Source: Thermoanaerobacterium butyriciformans
GTDB lineage: Bacteria; Bacillota; Thermoanaerobacteria; Thermoanaerobacterales; Thermoanaerobacteraceae
Direction of reading: 5' to 3'
DNA length: 64,000 nucleotides
Assembly (NCBI RefSeq): GCF_017874545.1
Contig: NZ_JAGGLT010000012.1
Coordinates: 20,030-84,029, forward strand
The position numbers were made by a program, and so were the translations under genes. The first letter of the stretch is position 1. Every line of letters begins with the position of its first letter. Under the pieces are notes generated by a model. That model saw nothing but the letters and a program-made list of their open reading frames with translations. It was not told the origin of the DNA and did no database searches. Of the stretch, positions 10,337-18,842 are shown piece by piece.

Positions 10337-10351
10337 ATAGATAAAACTTTG

Positions 10352-10383
10352 CGGGATCTCAATCAAAAGGTCCCGTTTTTGTT
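10352..10383 (+). terminator. Intrinsic terminator after the SPFH gene
   Basis: CGGGATC pairs with GGTCCCG (one G-T pair) and is followed by TTTTTGTTTT. Confidence 0.8.
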
Positions 10384-10438
10384 TTACATAATTTAGCATA
10401 TAATAAATGAGGATAAAATTGAAAATGAAGGGATTTTT

Positions 10439-11137
10439 ATGATGTTAACTATTATGACTTATAATATTCACGGTGGAAAGGATATTAAAGATAATTTGAC
10501 CATATACGGCATTTCAAACTTTATAAAACAATCAAAAGCTGATGTAATAGGTTTACAAGAGGTCGACACGTATTTGGGACGCTCGTATTTTTTAAACGAA
10601 ATAAAATATTTAGCTAAAAGGCTTAAGATGTATTACGCATTTGGACCAAATATAAAAATTGGCTTAGGCTCATTTGGCAATGGAATATTGTCGCGGTATC
10701 CCATTGTAAAGAAAAATAATTATCACCTGACTTCTACTGGCGAGAGAAGAGGTGTATTGTCAGTACTGATAGAATTAGATAGTTATAGAAAAATATGGTT
10801 CCTAACAACTCATTTGGGGCTTAATAGCAAAGAAAGAGTAATGCAATCACAGGAGATATTAAAGATTATTAAAAGATTAGATTATCCTGTGATTTTAACA
10901 GGTGACTTTAATGAAACACCTGAGAATGGAGCATATTCAATAATTAGTCATGTACTTGTTGATGGAGCATTTAGTGCTAATTCTGATTATTATTCATATT
11001 TAGATGGTGATGAGCCTGTTAGAATAGACTATATAATGCATTCAAATGATATAAGCGTTGAATCTATAAAGGCAGTTGATTGCAATCTATCAGATCATTT
11101 TCCTGTAATAGCTTCTGTCAGATGCAATTTTGATTAA
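10439..11137 (+). CDS. Endonuclease/exonuclease/phosphatase family protein
   Basis: 232 aa covering one complete EEP domain. Metal-binding and catalytic motifs appear in the expected order: TYNIHGG (Asn), GLQEVD (Glu), TTHLGL (His), LTGDFNETP (Asp/Asn), RIDYI and a final LSDHFPV (Asp-His). The family cleaves phosphodiester bonds in nucleic acids, phospholipids or inositol phosphates; nothing visible fixes the substrate. No signal peptide, so probably cytoplasmic. GAAGGGA precedes tandem ATGs at 10439 and 10442. It stands alone between the SPFH terminator and the his promoter. Confidence 0.85.
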   Translation: MMLTIMTYNIHGGKDIKDNLTIYGISNFIKQSKADVIGLQEVDTYLGRSYFLNEIKYLAKRLKMYYAFGPNIKIGLGSFGNGILSRYPIVKKNNYHLTSTGERRGVLSVLIELDSYRKIWFLTTHLGLNSKERVMQSQEILKIIKRLDYPVILTGDFNETPENGAYSIISHVLVDGAFSANSDYYSYLDGDEPVRIDYIMHSNDISVESIKAVDCNLSDHFPVIASVRCNFD

Positions 11138-11142
11138 AGTAC

Positions 11143-11171
11143 TTGACACATGGACAAAAATAAATTATTAT
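11143..11171 (+). promoter_or_regulatory. Sigma-A promoter of the his operon
   Basis: TTGACA (11143-11148), 17-base spacer, TATTAT (11166-11171). The predicted leader to hisZ is only about 65 bases, too short for a T-box. Confidence 0.82.
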
Positions 11172-11185
11172 GTAAATAACAAGTC

Positions 11186-11217
11186 ATTACTTTATCACTC
11201 TACAAAGATAAAGTAAT
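11186..11217. promoter_or_regulatory. Inverted repeat/hairpin in the his leader
   Basis: ATTACTTTATC and GATAAAGTAAT form a perfect 11-bp stem with a 10-base loop, starting about 8 bases after the expected transcription start. No T-run follows, so it is not a terminator. It could be a DNA operator or a 5' mRNA structure. Confidence 0.6.
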
Positions 11218-11241
11218 TTAGATGGTTAGCGAGGTGCTTTA

Positions 11242-12402
11242 ATGAAAAATTTACCTGATGGAGTACAGGATTTTTTGCCTGAGGAATTAAGATTTAAGCA
11301 CAGTATAGAAAATATATTGAGAAAAACATTTGAATCGTCTGGATATGAAGAAATAATGCCTCCCACATTTGAATACATGGAAAATTTCAGTAATACTTCA
11401 GGCATTTTTTTTGACGAAAATAATCTTTATAGATTTTTTGATAAGAAAGGAGATCTTCTTGCATTAAGACCCGATGTTACAACACAAGTTGCAAGGATAG
11501 CATCTACAAAATACAATGAATATCCTCTTAAATTTTGCTACATCGCTAATGTGTACAGATATGACAATCCACAAGTTGGCAGGATGAGGGAGTACACGCA
11601 AGCGGGAATAGAGCTTATTGGGAAAAATCATGAGTATTCTGATGCGGAATGTATATCTGTCGCGGTAGAAGCGCTGAAAAACATAGGCATAAAAGATTTT
11701 AAAGTTGACATAGGTCAGGCAGAGTTTTTTAAATCATTGCTGGATGATTTAGGATTAGCTCGGAATGAAGAACAGGTTTTAAAAGAATTGCTAGAGCAGA
11801 AAAATCAATCGGAGATAGAGTATTTTCTCAAAAACAATAATATAACGGGCCATAATTATGAATTAATAGTTAATCTGCCTCTGTTTTTTGGAGATATAGA
11901 GATAATAAAAAAAGCAAAAGATGTATATAAATTTGAAAAAGCTAATAGGACTTTAAATTATTTGGAAAGAGTCTATGATATTTTGAAAGACTTTGGGATG
12001 GACAAAAATATAACATTTGATTTGGGCATGGTTCAAAGCATCGATTATTATACAGGACTCATATTCAGAATATTTGTAAAAGATTTGGGATACGCAATTT
12101 GCGCAGGAGGCAGGTACGATAATTTGCTTAAAAATTATGGGAAAGATTTGCCTGCAACTGGTTTTGCTATCAGCGTAGAGAGAGCTATGCTGGCATTGCA
12201 AAATCAAAGCGAGAAATTCACTAAGAAGCCAAAAAGTGTAGCGGTACTTTGCAATGATAGTAGCAGAAAAGAAGCCTACCATATAGCATTGAAATTGAGA
12301 AATGAGGGGAATATAGCAGAGCTTGTAATCAAGGGTAATGAAGATTATCTAAAGAAAAAAAGATTTGATGAGATTATTAAGGTAGGTGTACAAGATGGAT
12401 AG
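11242..12402 (+). CDS. hisZ: ATP phosphoribosyltransferase regulatory subunit HisZ
   Basis: 386 aa, a class II histidyl-tRNA synthetase paralogue lacking the anticodon-binding domain. The N-terminus (LPDGVQDFLPEE) and motif-2-like region (YRYDNPQVGRMREYTQAGIE) are typical of HisZ, and AICAGGRYDNL is the remnant of a HisRS motif. HisZ forms a hetero-octamer with short HisG and carries the histidine feedback site. GAGGTG precedes ATG 11242. It is first in the his operon and overlaps hisG by 8 bases, consistent with stoichiometric production of the two subunits. Confidence 0.95.
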   Translation: MKNLPDGVQDFLPEELRFKHSIENILRKTFESSGYEEIMPPTFEYMENFSNTSGIFFDENNLYRFFDKKGDLLALRPDVTTQVARIASTKYNEYPLKFCYIANVYRYDNPQVGRMREYTQAGIELIGKNHEYSDAECISVAVEALKNIGIKDFKVDIGQAEFFKSLLDDLGLARNEEQVLKELLEQKNQSEIEYFLKNNNITGHNYELIVNLPLFFGDIEIIKKAKDVYKFEKANRTLNYLERVYDILKDFGMDKNITFDLGMVQSIDYYTGLIFRIFVKDLGYAICAGGRYDNLLKNYGKDLPATGFAISVERAMLALQNQSEKFTKKPKSVAVLCNDSSRKEAYHIALKLRNEGNIAELVIKGNEDYLKKKRFDEIIKVGVQDG

Positions 12403-13027
12403 CATAACAGTTGCGCTGCCGAAAGGAAGAATGGCAGATAAATCTTTCGAAGTTTTTGCGTCATGCGGTATATCAGACAATATTCAAAATGAAATGTCGC
12501 GAAAGCTTTTTGTATGTGATTCTGAAAGCAACTTAAAGTTTATTCTTGTTAAACCGACGGATGTTCCGACATATGTTGAACATGGAGCAGCTGATATAGG
12601 CGTTTGCGGAAAAGATGTGCTTTTAGAGCTTAAAAGGGATTGCTATGAAGTGCTTGATTTAGGATTTGGAAAGTGTAAAATGGTGGTCGCTGGTCCCACC
12701 AATAAGAAGAATACTTTTTTAAGCAACAAAAGAGTTGCAACGAAATTTCCTTCAATAGCTGAAGAATTCTATAAGAAAAAAGGAGAAAATGTCGAAATCA
12801 TTAAGTTAAATGGCTCTGTCGAATTAGCTCCATTGGTGGGGTTATCTGAAGTGATTGTGGACATTGTAGAAACGGGTACAACGCTTAGAGAAAATGGGCT
12901 TACTGTATATGAAGAAATATTTCCATCAAGTGCAAGGCTTATTGTGAATAAAGCCAGCATGAAGACAAAAAGCGATAGAATAAAAGAGATAATATATAAA
13001 TTAAAACAAGCTACAGAAAGAAGCTAG
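12395..13027 (+). CDS. hisG: ATP phosphoribosyltransferase catalytic subunit HisG (short form)
   Basis: 210 aa, the short form without the C-terminal regulatory domain, which therefore needs HisZ. It starts with ITVALPKGRM and has the PRPP-binding loop in IVDIVETGTTLRENGL. It catalyses the first step of histidine synthesis, ATP plus PRPP to phosphoribosyl-ATP. I prefer ATG 12395, seven bases after TAGGTG, over an in-frame GTG at 12386 that overlaps the site. It overlaps the end of hisZ. Confidence 0.95.
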   Translation: MDSITVALPKGRMADKSFEVFASCGISDNIQNEMSRKLFVCDSESNLKFILVKPTDVPTYVEHGAADIGVCGKDVLLELKRDCYEVLDLGFGKCKMVVAGPTNKKNTFLSNKRVATKFPSIAEEFYKKKGENVEIIKLNGSVELAPLVGLSEVIVDIVETGTTLRENGLTVYEEIFPSSARLIVNKASMKTKSDRIKEIIYKLKQATERS

Positions 13028-13089
13028 ATAAAAAGGCATTATAGAGTTCAGGAGTATATGGAATTATAGTTTGAAGGGATTGATGCTAA

Positions 13090-14376
13090 ATGATAAAAAT
13101 CTACGATTTTAGCAATTCGATTGATAATACAGTCATTAAAAATTTGACCAATAGATCAAAGCTCGAGAATAAAGATGTAGAGGCGACTGTGTCTGAAATA
13201 ATTTATAATGTCAAGATGCATGGAGACAGAGCTTTATTTGATTATACATTAAAATACGATGGTGTAGAAATAGATGATAAAAACATAATGGTTGAAAAAA
13301 AAGAGATAGATGATGCTTACAGCAAAGTAGATAAGGAATTTATAAGTGCTTTAAGGAATGCCCTTAAAAATATTACAGAATATCACGAAAATCAGAAGCA
13401 AAAAACATGGTTAGATTTTAAAGGCGGTATAGTATACGGCCAAAAGATAAGGCCTTTAGAAAAAGTAGGCATATATGTGCCTGGTGGTACTGCTTCGTAT
13501 CCTTCGTCTGTTTTGATGAATAGCATTCCTGCAAAAGTGGCAGGTGTTGATGAGATAGTAATGGTTACGCCAGTGAAAGCTGGATTAAATCCATTTGTGA
13601 TTGTGGCAGCTAATGAAGTTGGAATCAACAAGATCTACAAAATAGGTGGTGCACAGGCAATTGCAGCATTAGCATTTGGTACCGAATCAATACCTAAAGT
13701 AGATAAAATAGTTGGACCGGGAAATATATTTGTTGCCATGGCTAAAAGAGCTGTGTATGGGTATGTAGATATCGATATGGTGGCTGGGCCTAGCGAGGTT
13801 CTTATCGTGGCGGATGAAAGCGGAAATCCGACGTATTTAGCAGCGGATCTATTGTCGCAAGCCGAACATGATGCTATGGCGTCTGCTGTTCTCATTACTA
13901 CTTCAAAGAGTATAGCAGAAAAGGTAGCAGAAGAGGTAAGTAGACAGACTTTGAACCTTGAAAGAAAAGATATAATCAATAAATCGCTAGAAGATTATGG
14001 AGCAATAATCATTGTTAATAATTTGGAAGATGCTTTAAATATTGCAAATCAGATAGCACCTGAGCATCTTGAACTTGCTGTAGATAATCCATTTGAGATG
14101 ATTGGAATGGTGAAAAACGCAGGAGCTATCTTTCTAGGAGAGAATTCGCCGGAGCCTCTTGGAGATTATATTGCAGGTCCCAATCATGTGCTGCCTACCA
14201 GCGGTACATCAAGATTTTTCTCACCTCTGTCTGTGGATGATTTCATAAAGAAGATGAGTATTTTATATTATGATGAAAATTCGCTAAAGAATGTATCAGA
14301 TGATATTGTAAGATTGGCGGAAGCAGAAGGACTTACAGCACATGCCAACTCTATAAAAGTGAGGTTTAAAAGATGA
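13090..14376 (+). CDS. hisD: Histidinol dehydrogenase HisD
   Basis: 428 aa, full length. Zinc and catalytic residues are present in SQAEHDAMA and in GPNHVLPTSGTSRF with the following SPLSVDDF segment; GPGNIFV is also conserved. It oxidises L-histidinol to L-histidine in two NAD-dependent steps. GAAGGGA precedes ATG 13090. The 62-base gap after hisG is the largest in the operon and shows no terminator or strong promoter. Its end overlaps hisC by four bases (ATGA). Confidence 0.96.
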   Translation: MIKIYDFSNSIDNTVIKNLTNRSKLENKDVEATVSEIIYNVKMHGDRALFDYTLKYDGVEIDDKNIMVEKKEIDDAYSKVDKEFISALRNALKNITEYHENQKQKTWLDFKGGIVYGQKIRPLEKVGIYVPGGTASYPSSVLMNSIPAKVAGVDEIVMVTPVKAGLNPFVIVAANEVGINKIYKIGGAQAIAALAFGTESIPKVDKIVGPGNIFVAMAKRAVYGYVDIDMVAGPSEVLIVADESGNPTYLAADLLSQAEHDAMASAVLITTSKSIAEKVAEEVSRQTLNLERKDIINKSLEDYGAIIIVNNLEDALNIANQIAPEHLELAVDNPFEMIGMVKNAGAIFLGENSPEPLGDYIAGPNHVLPTSGTSRFFSPLSVDDFIKKMSILYYDENSLKNVSDDIVRLAEAEGLTAHANSIKVRFKR

Positions 14377-15428
14377 TCTATGATTTGTTGAGAGATGAGA
14401 TAAAAGGATTTAAAAATTATGAAGTTTCAAATATCGAATGTAAATATAAAATGGATGCAAATGAAGTTCCATTCAGCCTTCCTGAATCCACGTTGGAAAA
14501 CCTTCAAGAAATAGTGAAAAGCGCAAATGTCAATAGATATCCAGACCCTGTAAGCATAAAATTAAGAGATAAATTAGCAGAAAAATGCAGCGCATCAAAA
14601 GACAATATCTTAGTTGGAAACGGATCTGATGAAATTATACATATTATAATGAATGCATTTGTTTCTCCAGATGATTTTGTCGTATATCCAGTGCCTTCTT
14701 TCAGCATGTACAGAGTATATTCAGAGATAGCAGGTGCAAATAAAGTAGAAATAAGTTTAGGCGAAGATTATCACTACGATGTAGTCGAATTTATAAAATC
14801 AATTAAGGAATATGATCCAAAGTTAGTGATTTTATGCAATCCTAATAATCCGACAGGTACTACAATTGGTAGGGATGATATAATAAAGATACTGGAAGTG
14901 AACAGAGGCATTACTGTTGTTGATGAGGCATACTATGAGTTTTTTGGAGAAACTGTAATTGATTTAATTAATAAATATAAGAATATGATAGTTTTAAGGA
15001 CGCTTTCTAAAGCATACGGTCTTGCTGGACTGAGAGTGGGCTATGCAGTTTCAAATCCTGAGATGATAGGATGTCTCAATTTGGTCAAATCTCCGTATAA
15101 TGTAAATAGCATTTCACAAGCAATTGCTTTAAGCGTGTTGGAAGCGGATACTGTGAAGGATAGAGTTGAATATATCAAAAATGAGAGAAAGTTTTTGATG
15201 GACGGATTAAGTAAAATAGATGGCTTGAAAGTTTACAATTCACAAGCTAACTTTCTACTCTTAAAGTTTGACGATGCTGATTATGTATATAATAAGCTTT
15301 TAGAAAAGGGCATACTTGTAAGAGATTTTTCAGGTGATAATGAGTTAAGCGGTACGCTTCGCGTGACTATTGGTACAAGAGAAGCAAACAGTTATTTTAT
15401 AAAATGTATTAAGGAGATATTATCATGA
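14373..15428 (+). CDS. hisC: Histidinol-phosphate aminotransferase HisC
   Basis: 351 aa, fold-type I PLP enzyme of the aminotransferase class I/II family. It has NPNNPTG, the internal aldimine lysine in TLSKAYGLAGLRVGY, and a C-terminal arginine in GTLRVTIGT. It converts imidazole acetol phosphate and glutamate to histidinol phosphate. ATGA overlaps with both hisD upstream and hisB downstream suggest translational coupling. Confidence 0.95.
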   Translation: MIYDLLRDEIKGFKNYEVSNIECKYKMDANEVPFSLPESTLENLQEIVKSANVNRYPDPVSIKLRDKLAEKCSASKDNILVGNGSDEIIHIIMNAFVSPDDFVVYPVPSFSMYRVYSEIAGANKVEISLGEDYHYDVVEFIKSIKEYDPKLVILCNPNNPTGTTIGRDDIIKILEVNRGITVVDEAYYEFFGETVIDLINKYKNMIVLRTLSKAYGLAGLRVGYAVSNPEMIGCLNLVKSPYNVNSISQAIALSVLEADTVKDRVEYIKNERKFLMDGLSKIDGLKVYNSQANFLLLKFDDADYVYNKLLEKGILVRDFSGDNELSGTLRVTIGTREANSYFIKCIKEILS

Positions 15429-16009
15429 GAGAAGCAGAAGTCAATAGGAAGACGGCGGAGACAGAAGTATACGTAAAGATTAATATCGACGGAGCTGGGA
15501 AATCTCATATCAATACAGGAATAGGATTTTTAGATCATATGTTAAATTTGTTTTCAAAGCATGGACTTTTTGATCTGCAGGTAGAAGCGAAGGGGGATTT
15601 ATATGTAGACTCACATCATACAGTGGAGGACATAGGGATAACATTAGGACAGGCATTTTTAAAAGCTCTTGGTGATAAAAAGTCCATTAAGCGTTACGGT
15701 TTGTCGTATGTTCCAATGGATGAGGCACTTATTAGAGCAGTTGTGGACATAAGTGGAAGGCCATACTTGTACTATGATTTGGAGCTTAAAATGCAGGTTT
15801 TAGGGAATTTTGAGACAGAAACAGTTGAAGATTTCTTTAGGGCATTTGCATATAATTCCGGTATAACTCTTCATGTAGAACAGCTCCACGGAAAGAATAC
15901 ACATCATATAATAGAAGGAGCCTTTAAAGCACTAGGTCGCTGCCTAGATGAGGCGACGGAAATCGACGATAGAATTGAAGGCGTACCTTCTACAAAAGGC
16001 GTATTATGA
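15425..16009 (+). CDS. hisB: Imidazoleglycerol-phosphate dehydratase HisB
   Basis: 194 aa, the monofunctional dehydratase without the phosphatase domain of enterobacterial HisB. The manganese-binding histidine motifs are visible: FLDHML, DSHHTVEDIG, and near the C-terminus KNTHHIIEGAFKALGR. It dehydrates imidazole glycerol phosphate. Because no HisB phosphatase domain is present, a separate histidinol phosphatase is needed; none lies in this operon. Confidence 0.95.
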   Translation: MREAEVNRKTAETEVYVKINIDGAGKSHINTGIGFLDHMLNLFSKHGLFDLQVEAKGDLYVDSHHTVEDIGITLGQAFLKALGDKKSIKRYGLSYVPMDEALIRAVVDISGRPYLYYDLELKMQVLGNFETETVEDFFRAFAYNSGITLHVEQLHGKNTHHIIEGAFKALGRCLDEATEIDDRIEGVPSTKGVL

Positions 16010-16028
16010 TTTAAAAGGTGGTGTAATT

Positions 16029-16631
16029 TTGATAGGCATTATAGATTACGGAATGGGCAACTTAAGGAGTGTTGAAAAGGCATTTCAGTATTTAGGATGT
16101 GAAGCAAAAATAATTGATGAAGTAAAAATGATAAGAGATGCTGATGCGCTTGTACTGCCAGGAGTAGGAGCTTTTCCAGATGCAATGGAATTATTAAATA
16201 AAAAAGGATTTTCAAACGCAATTAAAGAAGAAGTTAAAAAGGGAAAGCTTATCTTGGGTATATGTCTTGGCATGCAGCTTTTGTTTGATAAAAGCTATGA
16301 AGTAAAAGAAGTTGACGGTTTACATCTTCTAAAAGGAGAGATTAAAGAGATTAAGACGAATTTGAAAGTTCCGCATATAGGCTGGAATTCTCTTATAATA
16401 AGGAAAAATGTGCCTCTTTTGAAGAAAATAAAAAATGGGGATAATGTCTATTTTGTTCATTCTTATTACCTAACAAATGGGGATGAAGAAGATATTTGTG
16501 CTATAACTGAATATGGAATAGAAATACCTGCTGTTGTATGTAAAGACAATATATTTTCGTGCCAGTTCCACCCGGAAAAAAGCGGTGATGTTGGACTTCA
16601 AATATTAAAGAATTTTGCGGAATTGATCTAA
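16029..16631 (+). CDS. hisH: Imidazole glycerol phosphate synthase glutaminase subunit HisH
   Basis: 200 aa class I glutamine amidotransferase. The nucleophilic cysteine is in GICLGMQLLF, and the His/Glu of the triad in CQFHPEKSG. It releases ammonia from glutamine and channels it to HisF. The start is TTG 16029 (IGIIDYGMGN follows), supported by AAAGGTGGTG upstream; a longer frame beginning inside hisB has no site. It is separated from its partner hisF by hisA. Confidence 0.94.
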   Translation: MIGIIDYGMGNLRSVEKAFQYLGCEAKIIDEVKMIRDADALVLPGVGAFPDAMELLNKKGFSNAIKEEVKKGKLILGICLGMQLLFDKSYEVKEVDGLHLLKGEIKEIKTNLKVPHIGWNSLIIRKNVPLLKKIKNGDNVYFVHSYYLTNGDEEDICAITEYGIEIPAVVCKDNIFSCQFHPEKSGDVGLQILKNFAELI

Positions 16632-16650
16632 TTTATTGTGGAGGGATTTG

Positions 16651-17358
16651 ATGATAATAATACCTGCTATAGATATTATTGACGGGAAATGTGTTAGGCT
16701 TACAATGGGTGATTATGAGACTAGTACAGTATATTTTCAAAATCCAGAAGATGCGGCAAAAATTTGGGGTGACTATGGAGCCAAAAGAATTCATGTTGTC
16801 GATTTGGACGGTGCTAAAGAAGGGCGCCTTGTAAATTCAAAATCTATAGAAAACATAAGAAAGTCTTTTTCCGGTGAAATTGAAGTCGGTGGCGGAATAA
16901 GGAATCTTGAAACAGCTAAACATCTATTTAATTTGGGTATAGACTATATAATACTAGGCAGCATAGCTGTTTATAATAAGAATTTTGTTAAAGGTCTTGT
17001 ACTAGAGTATGGAGATAAGATAATTGTAGGAATTGATGCAAAGGATGGATATGTTGCTACGAAAGGCTGGCTTAGTAGAAGCAATATAAGGGACGATGCA
17101 CTTGCATCAGACATGAAGGAAATAGGTATTGGTACGGTTATATATACCGATATTAGGAAAGACGGAATGATGGAAGGGCCAAACTTTGATTCCATCAAAA
17201 AAATTATTGAAACTCCTATAAATGTTATAGCATCTGGTGGAATCACGACTTTAGAGGATATATTAAAGTTGAAAGAAATAGGAGCGTATGGCGCAATAAT
17301 CGGAAAGGCTCTGTATACAAATAAAATAGATCTAAAAGAAGTGTTGGAGGTTTTATAA
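16651..17358 (+). CDS. hisA: ProFAR isomerase HisA
   Basis: 235 aa (beta/alpha)8 barrel starting [16 protein letters not shown], with the catalytic aspartate in AIDIIDG and the second in the [14 protein letters not shown] region; the phosphate-binding loops EVGGGIR and ASGGI are intact. It isomerises the ProFAR aminoaldose to the PRFAR ketose. ATG 16651 follows GAGGGA; an upstream in-frame ATG at 16636 lacks a site. The stop overlaps the hisF start by one base. Confidence 0.95.
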   Translation: MIIIPAIDIIDGKCVRLTMGDYETSTVYFQNPEDAAKIWGDYGAKRIHVVDLDGAKEGRLVNSKSIENIRKSFSGEIEVGGGIRNLETAKHLFNLGIDYIILGSIAVYNKNFVKGLVLEYGDKIIVGIDAKDGYVATKGWLSRSNIRDDALASDMKEIGIGTVIYTDIRKDGMMEGPNFDSIKKIIETPINVIASGGITTLEDILKLKEIGAYGAIIGKALYTNKIDLKEVLEVL

Positions 17359-18122
17359 TGCTATCGAAGAGAATTATACCATGCCTCGATGTTAAAGACG
17401 GAAGAGTTGTAAAGGGCGTAAACTTTGTAAACCTCAAAGATGCTGGTGATCCTGTCGATGTGGCAGAGGAATACAACAGGGCAGGAGCTGATGAGATAGT
17501 TTTTCTTGATATAACAGCATCGTATGAGAAAAGAGATATAATGATTGATGTTGTCAAAAGGACTTCAGAGAAGGTATTTATACCGCTAACTGTTGGCGGT
17601 GGTATACGCACTGTAGATGATTTTAGAAGGATATTGAGAGCCGGTGCAGACAAGATATCCATAAATTCCGAGGCGGTTAAAAATCCTGATTTAATTAAAG
17701 ATGCATCAAAGAAGTTTGGAAGCCAGTGCGTTGTGGTGGCGATAGATGCAAAGAGAAGAGATGATAATACTGGTTTTGATGTTTATATAAATGGTGGACG
17801 TGTTAATACAGGATACGATGTCTTGGAATGGGCGAAAAAGGTGGAGAGTTTGGGAGCGGGTGAGATTTTACTTACAAGCATGGATGCCGATGGCACAAAA
17901 AACGGTTATGACATAGAGTTAACCTGCATGGTAGCTGAGAAAGTAAATATACCTGTAATTGCATCTGGCGGTGCAGGCAATAAAGAACACTTTAAAGAAG
18001 TATTGACAGAGGCAAAAGCAGATGCAGCATTGGCAGCATCCCTATTTCACTACGGAGAGCTTAAGATAAGTGAGCTTAAAAGTTATCTAAAAGAGAACCA
18101 AATACCTGTCAGAATGATATAA
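17358..18122 (+). CDS. hisF: Imidazole glycerol phosphate synthase cyclase subunit HisF
   Basis: 254 aa (beta/alpha)8 barrel, paralogous to HisA. It has [12 protein letters not shown] with the catalytic Asp near residue 11, AIDAKRRD with the second Asp near residue 130, and the phosphate loops TVGGGIR and ASGGAG. With HisH it makes imidazole glycerol phosphate and AICAR from PRFAR. GGAGG upstream lies in the end of hisA (TAATG junction), so the two are probably translationally coupled. Confidence 0.96.
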   Translation: MLSKRIIPCLDVKDGRVVKGVNFVNLKDAGDPVDVAEEYNRAGADEIVFLDITASYEKRDIMIDVVKRTSEKVFIPLTVGGGIRTVDDFRRILRAGADKISINSEAVKNPDLIKDASKKFGSQCVVVAIDAKRRDDNTGFDVYINGGRVNTGYDVLEWAKKVESLGAGEILLTSMDADGTKNGYDIELTCMVAEKVNIPVIASGGAGNKEHFKEVLTEAKADAALAASLFHYGELKISELKSYLKENQIPVRMI

Positions 18123-18139
18123 GTGAAAGGATTGTGTAT

Positions 18140-18808
18140 ATGAATATAGATGATTTAAAATTCGATGAAAAAGGTCTAATACCCGCTATAGTACAAGATT
18201 ATGAAACTAAAGAAGTTCTTATGATGGCGTATATGAATAGGGAAAGCCTTGAAAAAAGCTTGGAAAGCAAAGAGACGTATTTTTTTTCAAGAAGCAGACA
18301 AAGTTTGTGGCACAAAGGGGAGACATCAGGCAATGTACAGCACATTAAAGCCATTAAGTACGACTGTGATGGTGATACGCTTCTGGTAGAGGTAGAACCT
18401 GAAGGACCTGCATGTCATACTGGTAATAACAGCTGTTTTCATAGAGATATTATAAATGATTATGATGAGAATGAAGAAAGTGAGTCAATTCTTAGTAACC
18501 TCTACAGAAGAATAGAAAGCAGAAAAGAAAATCCAGTAACAGGATCCTATACAAATTATCTTTTTGAAAAAGGGTTAAATAAAATTTTGAAAAAGATAGG
18601 AGAAGAAAATGCTGAAATAATAATTGCTTCAAAAGAAGACTCAAAAGAAGAAGTTGTATATGAAATTGCAGATTACATCTATCACCTGATGGTTTTAATG
18701 GTAGAAAAAGGAATAAATCTTAATGACGTATATAAAGAAATTTCAAAAAGATATTATAAAACGGAAGAATTCAGGGAACAGCATAAAAAGCGAAAAGAGA
18801 CAAAGTAA
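18140..18808 (+). CDS. hisIE: Bifunctional phosphoribosyl-AMP cyclohydrolase/phosphoribosyl-ATP pyrophosphatase HisIE
   Basis: 222 aa fusion. The N-terminal HisI domain has [20 protein letters not shown] with metal-binding Asp/Cys, and the zinc cysteine in [11 protein letters not shown]. The C-terminal HisE domain (from about residue 120) has [12 protein letters not shown] with its acidic cluster and the helix [17 protein letters not shown]. It performs steps 2 and 3 of the pathway. ATG 18140 has GAAAGGA at good spacing; GTG 18134 would be too close. It is the last gene of the operon, followed by a terminator. Confidence 0.95.
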   Translation: MNIDDLKFDEKGLIPAIVQDYETKEVLMMAYMNRESLEKSLESKETYFFSRSRQSLWHKGETSGNVQHIKAIKYDCDGDTLLVEVEPEGPACHTGNNSCFHRDIINDYDENEESESILSNLYRRIESRKENPVTGSYTNYLFEKGLNKILKKIGEENAEIIIASKEDSKEEVVYEIADYIYHLMVLMVEKGINLNDVYKEISKRYYKTEEFREQHKKRKETK

Positions 18809-18811
18809 GTA

Positions 18812-18842
18812 AAAAAATAGCAAGAAGACCTTGCTATTTTTT
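18812..18842. terminator. Bidirectional terminator between hisIE and the PIG-L gene
   Basis: AAAAAATAGCAAG and CTTGCTATTTTTT form a 13-bp stem with a 5-base loop, giving a T-run on both strands. It serves the convergent his operon and the minus-strand gene, whose stop codon lies in the stem. Confidence 0.85.

Noticed and set aside
11138..11241. T-box or histidine-codon attenuator before hisZ
   Set aside because: The leader is only about 65 bases, there is no terminator and no histidine-rich leader peptide.
17243..17662. Minus-strand frame of 139 codons across hisA/hisF
   Set aside because: It crosses two certain histidine genes and has no independent support.
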